From Lunatimonas lonarensis (GTDB taxonomy: Bacteria > Bacteroidota > Bacteroidia > Cytophagales > Cyclobacteriaceae), in NCBI RefSeq assembly GCF_000390185.1, contig NZ_AQHR01000011.1, forward strand, positions 1 through 42,514: 42,514 nucleotides of DNA, written 5' to 3'. Both the position numbers and the translations under genes were made by a program. How positions within the stretch are numbered: position 1 is the stretch's first letter; each line of letters begins with the position of its first letter. Positions 20,511 through 28,565 of this stretch are shown here, piece after piece. A model generated the notes under the pieces. That model saw only the letters and a program-made list of their open reading frames with translations, was not told the DNA's origin and did not search any database.

Positions 20511-21002
20511 ATGAAATGGATTAGGGAGCACTTCATCAAAAAGGCATTGGCCAAACCGACCAAAACACCGGTCAAAAAAAACATTCCCAACTACCAAGAA
20601 ATTCGTTCCGTTTGTCTGATCGGCCAAAGCAGAGAAGAACTGGATCGTATGACCTCCCAACTTTTGGATCTTCTTGGTGACCACCTAGCTATTAAGGGTT
20701 TCTTTTACGAAGAAAAATCAGATGACCCCGGTAGCTTTTCGTACAAGGATTTTAGCTTATTTGCCAAACCCGAACAAAAATTGGCGGAATTTCTGACACT
20801 TCGCCCGGATTTGATTATTTTTACACCCGAAAAGGAAAATTTCTTTTCCACCTATCTACTGCACCTAAAGCCGTCTCCGTATGCAATCGGCTTTTACAGT
20901 GAACCACTCAAACCCTACCTGGATCTGATGCTGGATAAAGAGGGGAAAGATATCCAATCCGCCACCGAACAACTTATCAAGTACCTGAAGCAGATTAACT
21001 GA
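20511..21002 (+). CDS. DUF6913-like conserved protein
   Basis: A 163-residue soluble protein without signal peptide or membrane segment. The basic N-terminus is followed by VCLIGQSREELD and a mixed alpha/beta body with RPDLIIFTPEKENFF and YAIGFYSEPLKPYLDLML. It resembles a small Bacteroidota family usually encoded directly before dapA (DUF6913, from memory), and the dapA start codon is 4 bases past its stop here. The function is unknown. Confidence 0.7.
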   Translation: MKWIREHFIKKALAKPTKTPVKKNIPNYQEIRSVCLIGQSREELDRMTSQLLDLLGDHLAIKGFFYEEKSDDPGSFSYKDFSLFAKPEQKLAEFLTLRPDLIIFTPEKENFFSTYLLHLKPSPYAIGFYSEPLKPYLDLMLDKEGKDIQSATEQLIKYLKQIN

Positions 21003-21006
21003 GTTG

Positions 21007-21906
21007 ATGAAAAATTTAAAAGGCTCCGGAGTAGCATTAGTGACCCCTTTTAAGGCGGATCAATCCATCGATTTTGATTCGTTGGAGCGGTTACTATTCC
21101 ATGTGACACAGGGAGGCATTGACTATTTGGTAATACTGGGCACTACAGGAGAATCCGCTACCCTGACCAGGGAAGAGAAGCAGGAGGTATTCGCATTCTG
21201 CAAAAAAACCAACAATGGCAGACTCCCTTTGGTATTCGGCATTGGGGGAAACTCCACCCAACAAGTCATCGACGAAATACACCGTACCGATCTGACGGAC
21301 GTGGACGCGATCCTTTCCGTTAGCCCTTACTATAACAAACCTTCTCAGGCAGGAATCATACGACATTACCAGGCAATTGCCGATGCCAGCCCTCTCCCCA
21401 TCATCCTGTACAATGTACCTGGCAGGACCATGTCCAATCTGAGTGCAGAAACCACGCTGGAACTTTCCAAGCATCCAAATATCATTGGTGTAAAAGAAGC
21501 CAGTGGTAACCTGGAGCAATGCATGAAAATAGCTGCCGGCAAGGATCCTGATTTCCTGCTTATTTCCGGCGACGACTTAATGACTACCGCACTACGAAGT
21601 GTGGGAGCAGAAGGATTGATATCGGTATTGGGCAATGCCTATCCAGAAATCATCGCAACCATTGCTGCTGGCAGCATGGAAGCTTCCAAAAACGCCACGT
21701 TCAGCTTATTGGACATCAACCCATTGATGTACGAAGAAAGCAATCCGGTAGGAGTAAAAGCACTTATGCACCGACTCGGCATTTGTAGTGATGTCGTACG
21801 CCTTCCGTTGGTCTCTGCCAGTGCCGGCCTCACCAAACGGATCACTGAAGCTGCAGGTCGTCTGAATATTGCTCAAATGGAAGGAGCCCCCGTTAAGTCC
21901 ATTTGA
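21007..21906 (+). CDS. dapA: 4-hydroxy-tetrahydrodipicolinate synthase
   Basis: Condenses pyruvate with aspartate semialdehyde in lysine and diaminopimelate synthesis. The 299-residue TIM barrel has LGTTGES (44-50), SPYYNKPSQ (106-114) with the catalytic tyrosine, YNVPGRT (135-141) and the Schiff-base Lys163 in GVKEASG. The ATG at 21007 is chosen over an immediately preceding in-frame TTG. It is coupled to the DUF6913-like gene, with a spacing of 4 bases. Confidence 0.96.
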   Translation: MKNLKGSGVALVTPFKADQSIDFDSLERLLFHVTQGGIDYLVILGTTGESATLTREEKQEVFAFCKKTNNGRLPLVFGIGGNSTQQVIDEIHRTDLTDVDAILSVSPYYNKPSQAGIIRHYQAIADASPLPIILYNVPGRTMSNLSAETTLELSKHPNIIGVKEASGNLEQCMKIAAGKDPDFLLISGDDLMTTALRSVGAEGLISVLGNAYPEIIATIAAGSMEASKNATFSLLDINPLMYEESNPVGVKALMHRLGICSDVVRLPLVSASAGLTKRITEAAGRLNIAQMEGAPVKSI

Positions 21907-21939
21907 TCTAGCTACCTTTTCTTTGAATATTATTTCCCC

Positions 21940-21977
21940 CACTGAAATATTTTTTTAGTGTGTTGGTGTTATTTTTA
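21940..21977 (+). promoter_or_regulatory. Palindrome-plus-minus-7 promoter, site A
   Basis: A 21-base imperfect inverted repeat (21940-21960: CACTGAAA at the left end, TTTTAGTG at the right) is followed after 9 bases by TATTTTTA (21970-21977), one base from TAnnTTTG. Read in the direction of transcription, 19 of 21 bases match site B at 28582-28602. The next gene downstream is the 64-aa membrane protein at 22046. Confidence 0.5.
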
Positions 21978-22045
21978 GCAGGAGATACCCTTTCCATTTT
22001 GCGATGCACCTACCTAACGTATCGTAACCGTCTAAACGGTGCTAT

Positions 22046-22240
22046 ATGAAAAAGAGAAGGATTTTCATACTCTATTCCGTGCTTTTCGGATGTGCTTTCG
22101 GAATATTGGTTGCCCACTTAATCAATGCCGGATGGGATGCCAAACGGGATACACTCCTGCTATTTGCTTTTGGTTCACTTACCGTAGGATTAGCCTCTGC
22201 GGGAATAGCATTATTTTTCCAGGAAGCAGGTAAGGAGTAA
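22046..22240 (+). CDS. Small two-segment membrane protein (64 aa)
   Basis: Not recognised as a named family. The protein is a basic start (MKKRR), a first membrane segment at about 6-28, a short polar turn with WDAKRDT, a second segment at about 37-58 and a KE tail. An overlapping ORF in another frame was set aside because this one has the clean two-helix hairpin layout and a positive-inside N-terminus. It lies behind promoter site A, the same arrangement as two other short genes in the window. The stop is 136 bases before the Nramp-like gene. Confidence 0.6.
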   Translation: MKKRRIFILYSVLFGCAFGILVAHLINAGWDAKRDTLLLFAFGSLTVGLASAGIALFFQEAGKE

Positions 22241-22376
22241 ATTGCTTTTCGCTTCCTTTGATTCGATCTGGCTTTTCCAGACACCTCAAAAAGTCTTGGT
22301 TATGCCCTGTAGGACAATCCCGGATTTTTAGATATTTTCGCTCTGCCGTATTTTCCACCAACCAAGTAGCGAACCA

Positions 22377-23624
22377 TTGTTTACAAAAAATTTCTTCAAA
22401 ACCCTGGGGCCAGGGATATTGTTTGCCAGCACAGCTATTGGCGTATCCCACTTGGTGCAGAGTACCCGGGCAGGGGCAGAATATGGATTTGCGTTGGTAG
22501 GCTTTATCTTGGCGGCCAATCTCTTCAAATGGCCGAGCTTCGAGTTTGGAACACGGTATGCGGCAGCCACAGGTCGCTCCTTGATAGACGGCTATCAAAA
22601 ACTGCACCCAGCCTTTTCTGTCCTATACCTGTTGATTAACCTGCTTTCCATGTTTTTTGTGAACGCGGCGGTTACCTTTGTAGCTGCCGGTTTTTTGCAA
22701 AACCTCTTGGGAATATCCGTGGCACCTGCCTATTACTACCTGCCTACCCTGGTACTGTTCCTGTTTTCGTTTTCGTTTCTTGCCTTGGGACGCTACTCGT
22801 TGCTCGATAGCGGCATTAAGGTAATCGGGACATTTATGCTGTTTACAACGTTGGCCGCCTTTTTTATCGCATTGGCAAACGGCCCGGAGGCCCCCTTGGT
22901 GTACCAGCCTCTTCAACAGCTGATTACCATTGAGTCAGTACCTTTTATCATTGCCCTGATGGGATGGATGCCATCAGCTATCGACTCCTCTACGTGGAAC
23001 AGCCTATGGACAATCGAGCGAGCGCGACAAACGGGCTACAAACCTAGTATACGGGAGGCGGTGACTGAGTTTAATCTGGGATTTTGGACATCCGCGGCCC
23101 TGTCGCTTTGCTTTGTGGTACTGGGAGCCTATCTGCTTTATGGCACGGGGAATAGCCTGCCAAACAACAATGTGGGATTCGCCACCGGTATCGTTACCCT
23201 TTATTCCGCCAATCTTGGCAGCTGGACTTTCCCGATCATTGCGGGCGCCGGCTTTACCATCATGTTGGGTACCTGTATCGGTGTTTTGGACGGATACGCC
23301 CGATCCACCGCCAGGGTCATCGCTGTGATCAGAAACCGCCCGGAAAGCAAACGTGCCTATTTGCTGTGGATCAGTACGATCACTTTGGGAGGGTTCAGTA
23401 TCATCGCCTTTTTTCTCCCATCGTTCAATACGTTAATCGAGCTGGCCACTACCATATCATTTATGATTGCACCTTTTATAGCCTTCTTGAATTACCGGTT
23501 GGTGTTTAGTACCCATTTGAGTAGGGAACAGCAGCCCAGCCGGGCAATGAGAATCCTATCGGTCCTAGGCGTATTGTTTTTGACCCTGTTTTGTGCCGTC
23601 ATGATCTGGTTTTGGAATGTATAA
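22377..23624 (+). CDS. Nramp-like transporter lacking the DPGN metal motif
   Basis: A 415-residue polytopic membrane protein with about 11 hydrophobic segments. It aligns without gaps to the Nramp first membrane segment (GPGILFAS, then RAGAEYGF), but the metal-binding DPGN is replaced by GVSH (22-25). In segment six the usual MPH reads MPS (198-200, in GWMPSAID). The fold is therefore Nramp, while the substrate is open. No ATG fits before the conserved N-terminus, so a TTG start at 22377 is used. The gene is monocistronic; a GbsR/MarR-type regulator follows 84 bases downstream. Confidence 0.82.
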   Translation: MFTKNFFKTLGPGILFASTAIGVSHLVQSTRAGAEYGFALVGFILAANLFKWPSFEFGTRYAAATGRSLIDGYQKLHPAFSVLYLLINLLSMFFVNAAVTFVAAGFLQNLLGISVAPAYYYLPTLVLFLFSFSFLALGRYSLLDSGIKVIGTFMLFTTLAAFFIALANGPEAPLVYQPLQQLITIESVPFIIALMGWMPSAIDSSTWNSLWTIERARQTGYKPSIREAVTEFNLGFWTSAALSLCFVVLGAYLLYGTGNSLPNNNVGFATGIVTLYSANLGSWTFPIIAGAGFTIMLGTCIGVLDGYARSTARVIAVIRNRPESKRAYLLWISTITLGGFSIIAFFLPSFNTLIELATTISFMIAPFIAFLNYRLVFSTHLSREQQPSRAMRILSVLGVLFLTLFCAVMIWFWNV

Positions 23625-23672
23625 AAGTAGAAAAAAATGGTTCTCTATTTTATAAACAAAGTAAACCTTTCT

Positions 23673-23680
23673 TACCTTTG
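23673..23680 (+). promoter_or_regulatory. Candidate -7 promoter element of the GbsR/MarR regulator
   Basis: TACCTTTG matches TAnnTTTG fully and lies 28 bases upstream of the ATG at 23709, an ordinary leader length. No clear TTG was seen at the -33 position. Confidence 0.45.
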
Positions 23681-23708
23681 CACTGTTGAAACGTGAAAGC
23701 TATTAAGC

Positions 23709-24176
23709 ATGCCAGAAATCCTATCTGAAAAGAAAAAAGAACTCATCGAACGAATCGGAGTATTCCATGAACAAAGAGGAATGCAACCGCTGATGGGACG
23801 GATATTTGGTTTGCTGATGGTATTGGATGAGGCAGAAGCCACCTTTGAGGAAATTGTGGACTACCTTAGCGTGAGCAAAAGTGCTGTCAGCAACGCGCTA
23901 AATTTTATGCAGGCTCAAAATAAGGTCAGATACAAGACAAAGCCGGGAAAACGAAAGCGATATTTCTACCTGAAGATCGATGACTGGGAAAATGACATGC
24001 AGCAGCAGATTGAGGAAATCACCAAAGGGGCCCACTTCTTAAATGAAGTGATTGCCGCTAGAAAGAATGAAAAGCCGGAATTTACGCGTCAATTGCAGGA
24101 ACTCTGCGAATTCCTTGAATACGTAAAAACCAAGATACCCAATCTCTTTGAAGGGTTTAGAAAACAAAAGCGATAA
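23709..24176 (+). CDS. GbsR/MarR-family transcriptional regulator
   Basis: A 155-residue DNA-binding protein. A winged helix occupies about residues 28-95: GRIFGLLMVLDEAEATFEEIVDYLSVSKSAVSNALNFM includes the recognition helix, and the wing contains YKTKPGKRKRYFYL. The C-terminal half is helical and probably dimerises. This is the GbsR type (MarR superfamily), which often controls transporters or osmolyte genes; the target here is not evident. The start is ATG with a good -7 element upstream. Confidence 0.88.
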   Translation: MPEILSEKKKELIERIGVFHEQRGMQPLMGRIFGLLMVLDEAEATFEEIVDYLSVSKSAVSNALNFMQAQNKVRYKTKPGKRKRYFYLKIDDWENDMQQQIEEITKGAHFLNEVIAARKNEKPEFTRQLQELCEFLEYVKTKIPNLFEGFRKQKR

Positions 24177-24328
24177 AAAAATTTCGCAATTTAGTTCTTT
24201 TATTACAGAACATATTTAACAAACTACCCAAAACCCAATTAACCGAAAACAAAGCTCCCACGAGTCTTGCCTACATATAGCAAAGGACCGCAGGAAAGGT
24301 AATCCAATGGCATTAAAAACACATTAAG

Positions 24329-24565
24329 ATGACACAGGTAACTACTTACCGCAGAATTATCGAGGTATTTCGGCTTTACGGGATCAATCTGGCCGGCAAG
24401 CGAAAATTTGACCACTTTTACCGAGATCTCAAGATGGATCAGGTATTCGTCAATGGACTGGTGTTTGACTTGGAACTTGCAACGCAACGGCAATTAAATG
24501 ACGAGGAGGTGATCCGCTTGGAAGCACCTGCCCAAGTGATTCGGAAGCTCGTGGAAGCCGCATAA
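24329..24565 (+). CDS. Acyl-carrier-protein-like small protein without the attachment serine
   Basis: A 78-residue acidic helical protein. From residue 29 onward it lines up with E. coli AcpP over about 46 residues without gaps: HFYRDLKMDQV against SFVEDLGADSL, then shared Leu/Val positions, LNDEEVIRL against IPDEEAEKI, and a final IRKLV. The phosphopantetheine-accepting Ser of the DSL motif is Gln38 here (DQV). It would therefore have an acyl-carrier fold without the carrier function, perhaps a docking or regulatory role. The family call is mine, made by eye; it sits alone between the regulator and the beta-barrel gene. Confidence 0.55.
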   Translation: MTQVTTYRRIIEVFRLYGINLAGKRKFDHFYRDLKMDQVFVNGLVFDLELATQRQLNDEEVIRLEAPAQVIRKLVEAA

Positions 24566-24696
24566 AAAAAACCCGGGGGGGTAAGGAGAAATAAGGTTAA
24601 TTTGGTTGCTCCTATCTTTTTTCCTTGGCCCCCGGCCAACACATAAGGTCTCCCAACGATCCAACTTTACACGACCACTAAACCAGCTATCCCTCC

Positions 24697-25833
24697 ATGC
24701 GATTATTTCTCTCGCTCAGTATTCTTATGCTGTGTGTCGTGGAACCTTCCCAAGCTCAGCAGTTGCGGGGGGTAAAAAACTACCTGAACTCTTTCATCAG
24801 GGATACTGCCGATATTTCCAAGCCACAGTTTTTGGTCTACCCTACCTTGGGCTACAGTCCGGAAACCAACACAGAAATAGGTCTTAGCGGGCTGCTTTTG
24901 TACTATCATGACAGGGATACCACCAACCGGCTCAGCGAAATTACCGCCAGAACTTTCTACACTCTGGAAAAACAATATGGTGCCTTCTTGGAACATGCGC
25001 TGTACAGCGACCGCAACCAATGGTTTCTCTTAGGCAATATCCGGTACCAAAGCTTCCCAGTTTCATTTTATGGGGTAGGGATATCAACCAGCCTCTCCGA
25101 CGAGCAGACAGTCAGTGCCCAACAACTGTTGATCAGAGAGCGCATACTCCGAAAGGTTAAGGGCAACTTCTACGCAGGGATCAACCTCGACTATAACCTG
25201 ACCACAGATGTGGGCTTCTCCAATCCTCAGCCTCAGCCCGAACCACCCCGCCTATATGGAAAGGATGGGTTTCAAAATTTAGGCCTTGGGCTAGGGCTAG
25301 TACTGGACACTCGCCACAATGTGTTGAATGTACGGGACGGCTACTTTGCAGAGCTTGCACTCATCAACTCCACCGCTGCGCTGCTCAGCGACTACGACTT
25401 CCAATATATCAACGTAGATACGCGGTATTTCGAAACGGTCAGAAAAAACCAAGTATTGGCCTTGCAGCTGGTAGGTCAATTTAGCTGGGGAGAGGTTGCC
25501 TTCAACCAACTGCCCCAAATCGGAGGTCCATTTCTGATGCGTGGCTACTATCAGGGGCGATTTAGAGACCGTCACCTACTGGCGACACAGATGGAGTACC
25601 GATTTCTTCCGCTACCAATTGGATTTACCGACCGCATAGGAACCGTGGCCTTCGCGTCGGCGGGCACGGTTTACAGTGATATTTCCGCCGTGGAGTTTCG
25701 GCACCTCAAGGGGGCAGCCGGCGCCGGCCTGCGGTTTTTACTGTTCCCGAAAAAAGACATCTACCTACGGGCAGATTACGCCATCACCCGGGAGGGAAAT
25801 GGGTTTTATGTATATATTGGAGAGGCTTTTTAG
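24697..25833 (+). CDS. Omp85/BamA-type outer membrane beta-barrel without POTRA domains
   Basis: A 378-residue outer membrane protein. A signal peptide ends near QAQQ (about residue 20). The remainder is alternating hydrophobic/polar strands ending in a C-terminal Phe (YIGEAF), as in beta-barrels. The MRGYYQGRFRD segment corresponds to the VRGF-type motif of the bacterial surface antigen (D15) domain. There is no room for POTRA repeats, so it is a barrel-only member; related small patatin-associated or stand-alone barrels exist, but the role is unknown. The start is ATG. Confidence 0.8.
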   Translation: MRLFLSLSILMLCVVEPSQAQQLRGVKNYLNSFIRDTADISKPQFLVYPTLGYSPETNTEIGLSGLLLYYHDRDTTNRLSEITARTFYTLEKQYGAFLEHALYSDRNQWFLLGNIRYQSFPVSFYGVGISTSLSDEQTVSAQQLLIRERILRKVKGNFYAGINLDYNLTTDVGFSNPQPQPEPPRLYGKDGFQNLGLGLGLVLDTRHNVLNVRDGYFAELALINSTAALLSDYDFQYINVDTRYFETVRKNQVLALQLVGQFSWGEVAFNQLPQIGGPFLMRGYYQGRFRDRHLLATQMEYRFLPLPIGFTDRIGTVAFASAGTVYSDISAVEFRHLKGAAGAGLRFLLFPKKDIYLRADYAITREGNGFYVYIGEAF

Positions 25834-26215
25834 GGGTAGCTTTATTCCAATCGATGAAAGCCGGGCATTGGAATTGCATCAACCTATGCTTTTCGACAGA
25901 ATCCCATCCCCGTTAGGCCGTCGATCCAGCCAAAACCAAATTAATTGTAATTTAGTCTCTGGAGTATCCATTTCCGTCCCAGCATCCACTACCTTTATAC
26001 GCCTCATCAAGGGAATACAAAGCAAACTGATGACAATCGCCCCATAGCCTGCATCCCGGCCAAAGTCGAAGGTCCGAGGCAAACCTAGCTTCTTATAACG
26101 AACCCAATATTTCGCCGAAGGCGTATGTAGGAGATAGTATACGTTACACATAAAACGTAAGAAAAACGGCAAGTACCCTGAAAAATAGAGGTTAGGCCGT
26201 GTCAATAAAAAACGT
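25834..26215. other. Intergenic region with repeat material
   Basis: A 382-base stretch between the beta-barrel gene and the end of the ABC ATPase gene. A minus-strand open frame at 25879-26205 exists but begins with TTG and runs through the repeat core at 26101-26122; I treat it as non-coding repeat material rather than a gene. No terminator with a T run was found for either neighbour. Confidence 0.4.
26101..26122 (+). repeat. 22-bp direct repeat, copy 1 (downstream of ABC locus)
   Basis: Begins AACCCAATATTTCGCC and ends GAAGGC; 22 bases identical to 28746-28767 on the same strand. Weaker similarity continues on both sides (GCAAACCTAGC upstream here, GCAAAACTAAC there; TATAC/TATAT-containing tails downstream). 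The core includes the small hairpin CGCC-GAA-GGCG in this copy. Confidence 0.75.
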
Positions 26216-26956
26216 TCATATCCTCATCGATGCTTCTAGAAATGATTTTACACCGTTACTTTCGGATAAAGACGGAAACATCTTCCGAGCCTTAGCAGCC
26301 AGTTCTTCCTTGCCCAATGTGAGGGATATTTTTCCACTGTTTAAAACTGAAAAAACAGTCGCTGTTTCCCAGATAAAATCAAACTGATGCGAGGCAATTA
26401 ATATGCCTACTCCCTCCGATTTTAATCGCTGAAGATCCCGAACCAATTGGCCGGCCGACACAAAGTCCAAACCATCCGTAGGTTCATCCAATATCAAAAA
26501 GCCGGGTCTCCCCATAATGGCCATAGCAAGGTAGAGCCTTTCCTTCATCCCTTTTGAAAGGTTTCGGACAATGCCACTACCCACAGGGATTCCAAAATCT
26601 TCCATCAACCGCCCAATCCTAGGCTTAAAATCAGCCATTTTCAATCCCTGCATCATTGCTACAAAGGCCAGGTTGTCGTACGCCGATAAATAGGGAAGGT
26701 AAATGGGCTGTTCGAAGACGTAGCCGATTTTGGCATCCTTTAGCCTACCGGATCGACCGTCGTTCCGGTAATAAACCAAGTTTCCGCTATCCGCGTTAAT
26801 TAGGCCTGCAATAATATTTATCAACGTGGATTTTCCTCCTCCATTAATCCCCAAAAGCACATGGATTTCTCCTTGATGAATATCAAGGTTCAGTCCTTTC
26901 AGCACGGGTTTTTTGCCGTAGCTTTTAGAAATATCTCGTAGGCAAATTCTCTCCAT
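26216..26956 (-). CDS. ABC transporter ATP-binding protein of the peptide locus
   Basis: A 246-residue ATPase with Walker A GINGGGKST (36-44), Q-loop in FEQP (81-84), a variant signature LSKGMKER (133-140), Walker B FLILDEPTDGLD (153-164) and the switch His in ASHQF. The LSKGM form and short length are typical of bacteriocin-immunity or lipid-type ABC-2 exporters (BcrA-like). I start at the ATG at 26956; a longer frame from 27004 adds no ABC sequence. The gene overlaps the end of the second membrane protein by 32 bases. It is last in a four-gene leftward set with the double-glycine peptide at the front. Confidence 0.88.
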   Translation of the reverse strand: MERICLRDISKSYGKKPVLKGLNLDIHQGEIHVLLGINGGGKSTLINIIAGLINADSGNLVYYRNDGRSGRLKDAKIGYVFEQPIYLPYLSAYDNLAFVAMMQGLKMADFKPRIGRLMEDFGIPVGSGIVRNLSKGMKERLYLAMAIMGRPGFLILDEPTDGLDFVSAGQLVRDLQRLKSEGVGILIASHQFDFIWETATVFSVLNSGKISLTLGKEELAAKARKMFPSLSESNGVKSFLEASMRI

Positions 26957-27521
26957 AGGACACCAACCACAATGAGCAAAACCAAACGAACCCGACCGCC
27001 CCATTCGCTAAGATCAAAACATTCAGGTTAGGCGAAGCAATAATCCACAACGTGAAAAACGCTATGGATACGGTAACGAAATACAAAATCACAAGCACCG
27101 GCTTTAAAGTTAAGCCAACTCGCTGATTCAAGATCGTGTAATAAAAATTTAAATTACCCACCAGCATAGCCAGAAAAACAAGAAAGCTAAAGATTAGGGG
27201 TTGATGGATTTCCGTCCCGTTCCGAAACTCACTCCTTGTTGTAACTAAACTGAGTAGGTTGGCAGCATGCAACAATACCATCAAAATACAATTACTGGCT
27301 ATCAAAAAGGAGGTTTGGTATCCATATATTTTAACTAGGTGGATTATATGCTCACTTGGCAAAAAAGACGACACAAACTCCCTTCCCAAGAGCAACATTA
27401 AAAAGTAAGCCCCATAATAATGCCAGTCGAAGAGGTGAAAAGGAAGCACCATCAGACTGCCCAGAAGTACTTTCGCCAATACCCCTTCATGCCATAGGAT
27501 TTTCAACGCGAAATAAACCAT
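26925..27521 (-). CDS. Integral membrane protein 2 of the ABC locus
   Basis: A 198-residue, six-segment membrane protein with no motif I recognise. It starts at an ATG that shares its A with the TGA stop of the preceding gene (TGATG at 27519-27523), so translation is coupled; a longer frame from 27569 would overlap the upstream gene and is rejected. Between the segments are short polar loops such as TRSEFRNGTEIHQ. From size, topology and overlap with the ATPase gene it is the probable permease subunit. The base composition is low in G+C, as in its partner. Confidence 0.75.
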   Translation of the reverse strand: MVYFALKILWHEGVLAKVLLGSLMVLPFHLFDWHYYGAYFLMLLLGREFVSSFLPSEHIIHLVKIYGYQTSFLIASNCILMVLLHAANLLSLVTTRSEFRNGTEIHQPLIFSFLVFLAMLVGNLNFYYTILNQRVGLTLKPVLVILYFVTVSIAFFTLWIIASPNLNVLILANGAVGFVWFCSLWLVSYGENLPTRYF

Positions 27522-28228
27522 CACAGCAGCTTTTTGGGGAAAGAATGTGGATCCACAAATGGATGGCATTTGTAACTTCTGCGCGCTAGAGCAAATCCAA
27601 AAAACAGAAAAACGATACAGCTCAATTTAAGGAGATTTACTATCTGATCGAAATTTCTCGAGAAGAATCGATCTAAGATCTTTGTAATCTCGTACGTCTC
27701 ATTATGCAGCAATCCGGACATACCCCCCGAGATTGACCCAGAAACAATCAATATCCAGAGATAAACCACCGTAAAATGCAAATAACGGCTAGAAAGCACG
27801 CCGACTGCTAGCTTTACAAAAACAAACACCAAATACAGACAAACAAAAAACGCCAAAAACTGGGTTTCGAGTTCTATATGCAACACAAGAAAAGCCATCA
27901 AAACAAAGAAGGCAGGGCCAAATACCTCAATCAGCGCCAGTAAAAGATATTTTTGGAAAAATCGGACATTCAGATAAAATAGATGAACAGGGTCAATACC
28001 ACAACGGTTGCTTATGCGATAAAACTCCAATATTAGAAACAAAAAAGAAAATGCAAATACCTTTTCCAACAGGTATTGTTGAGTGACACTAGCCCATGAA
28101 ACCCACCATGCTACTGAAAAAAACAGCCACAGCCTACTAATCGAAACCCTTAAAACGGGGATATCCCATTTCACCTCATAGAACATTTTCCAGTAATAAA
28201 CAACAAGATACATCCAGCGGGCTACCAT
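27521..28228 (-). CDS. Integral membrane protein 1 of the ABC locus
   Basis: A 235-residue, roughly six-segment membrane protein with no family I recognise. It starts with a basic amphipathic stretch (KMFYEVKWDIPVLRVSISR) and ends in a cytoplasmic-looking tail rich in Lys, His and Pro. The DNA is clearly A+T rich here (19 G+C in the 60 bases 27601-27660, against 38 of 60 at 33001-33060). Located 76 bases after the peptide gene and coupled to the next gene by TGATG. Probably a permease half of a heteromeric exporter. Confidence 0.75.
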   Translation of the reverse strand: MVARWMYLVVYYWKMFYEVKWDIPVLRVSISRLWLFFSVAWWVSWASVTQQYLLEKVFAFSFLFLILEFYRISNRCGIDPVHLFYLNVRFFQKYLLLALIEVFGPAFFVLMAFLVLHIELETQFLAFFVCLYLVFVFVKLAVGVLSSRYLHFTVVYLWILIVSGSISGGMSGLLHNETYEITKILDRFFSRNFDQIVNLLKLSCIVFLFFGFALARRSYKCHPFVDPHSFPKKLL

Positions 28229-28274
28229 ACCTAACCTACCCTTTAAAGTAAAGTCTCAATCCCAAATTGATAAA

Positions 28275-28294
28275 GGGAGCTTTTAACAGCTCCC
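28275..28294 (-). terminator. Hairpin between peptide gene and exporter genes, likely attenuator
   Basis: Read on the minus strand, GGGAGCT (28294-28288) and AGCTCCC (28281-28275) form a perfect 7-base stem with a 6-base loop, followed by TTTATCAATTT, a poor U tract. It starts about 10 bases after the peptide stop codon and precedes the first membrane gene. A leaky terminator here would give more peptide than exporter message. Confidence 0.5.
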
Positions 28295-28304
28295 CTATTC
28301 GAAC

Positions 28305-28520
28305 CTAACTGATATATGAGCACTCAACAAGACCGATAACTACACCAGCTACCCATCCGCCCAGTACTCCGGGAGCAAAGGCGAAGCCTACTGCAAATGC
28401 CCCCATAACTCCCCCTGCTACAGCCATTTTAAGACCAGTAGAAATTACACATCGAGGGTCTGGCTCTCGAAACCCTCCTCCTTGGATTTCCGCCATTCTT
28501 TCAATTGATAGTTCTTTCAT
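28305..28520 (-). CDS. Double-glycine-leader peptide, bacteriocin-like precursor (71 aa)
   Basis: A small precursor with a classic leader: MKELSIERMAEIQGG, with Leu, Met and Ile at the hydrophobic positions before Gly14-Gly15. The remaining 56 residues contain Cys24 and Cys67 at the two ends of a Gly/Ala-rich hydrophobic stretch (about 30-65) with repeated small-xxx-small spacing (AVAGGVMGAF, GVLGGWVAGV). This is the form of class II bacteriocins or peptide signals cleaved by a C39-type peptidase; a disulfide or other link between the cysteines is possible. No C39 peptidase or modification enzyme is in the window, so processing must happen elsewhere. It is first in the ABC locus and has its own promoter (site B). 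No Shine-Dalgarno sequence is seen. Confidence 0.75.
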   Translation of the reverse strand: MKELSIERMAEIQGGGFREPDPRCVISTGLKMAVAGGVMGAFAVGFAFAPGVLGGWVAGVVIGLVECSYIS

Positions 28521-28565
28521 CGTTACTTAAAGGTTTAAGTTATTTAAAATTTTATGAATATTTGC

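Noticed and set aside
22039-22233. An overlapping 64-codon frame next to the small membrane protein
   Set aside because: The product lacks the clean two-helix hairpin seen in the frame starting at 22046.
24573-24635. CCGGGGG / CCCCCGG pairing downstream of the acyl-carrier-like gene
   Set aside because: The loop is about 49 bases with an irregular inner stem and no T run, so it is a poor terminator.
25879-26205. Minus-strand 108-codon open frame after the ABC ATPase gene
   Set aside because: It starts with TTG, has no recognisable domain and includes the 22-bp repeat core, so it is more likely repeat DNA.
26335-26362. A further ACTG...CAGT palindrome resembling the three-site motif
   Set aside because: It lies inside the ATPase coding region, lacks the CACTGAAA/TTTCAGTG arms and has no -7 element at the right distance.
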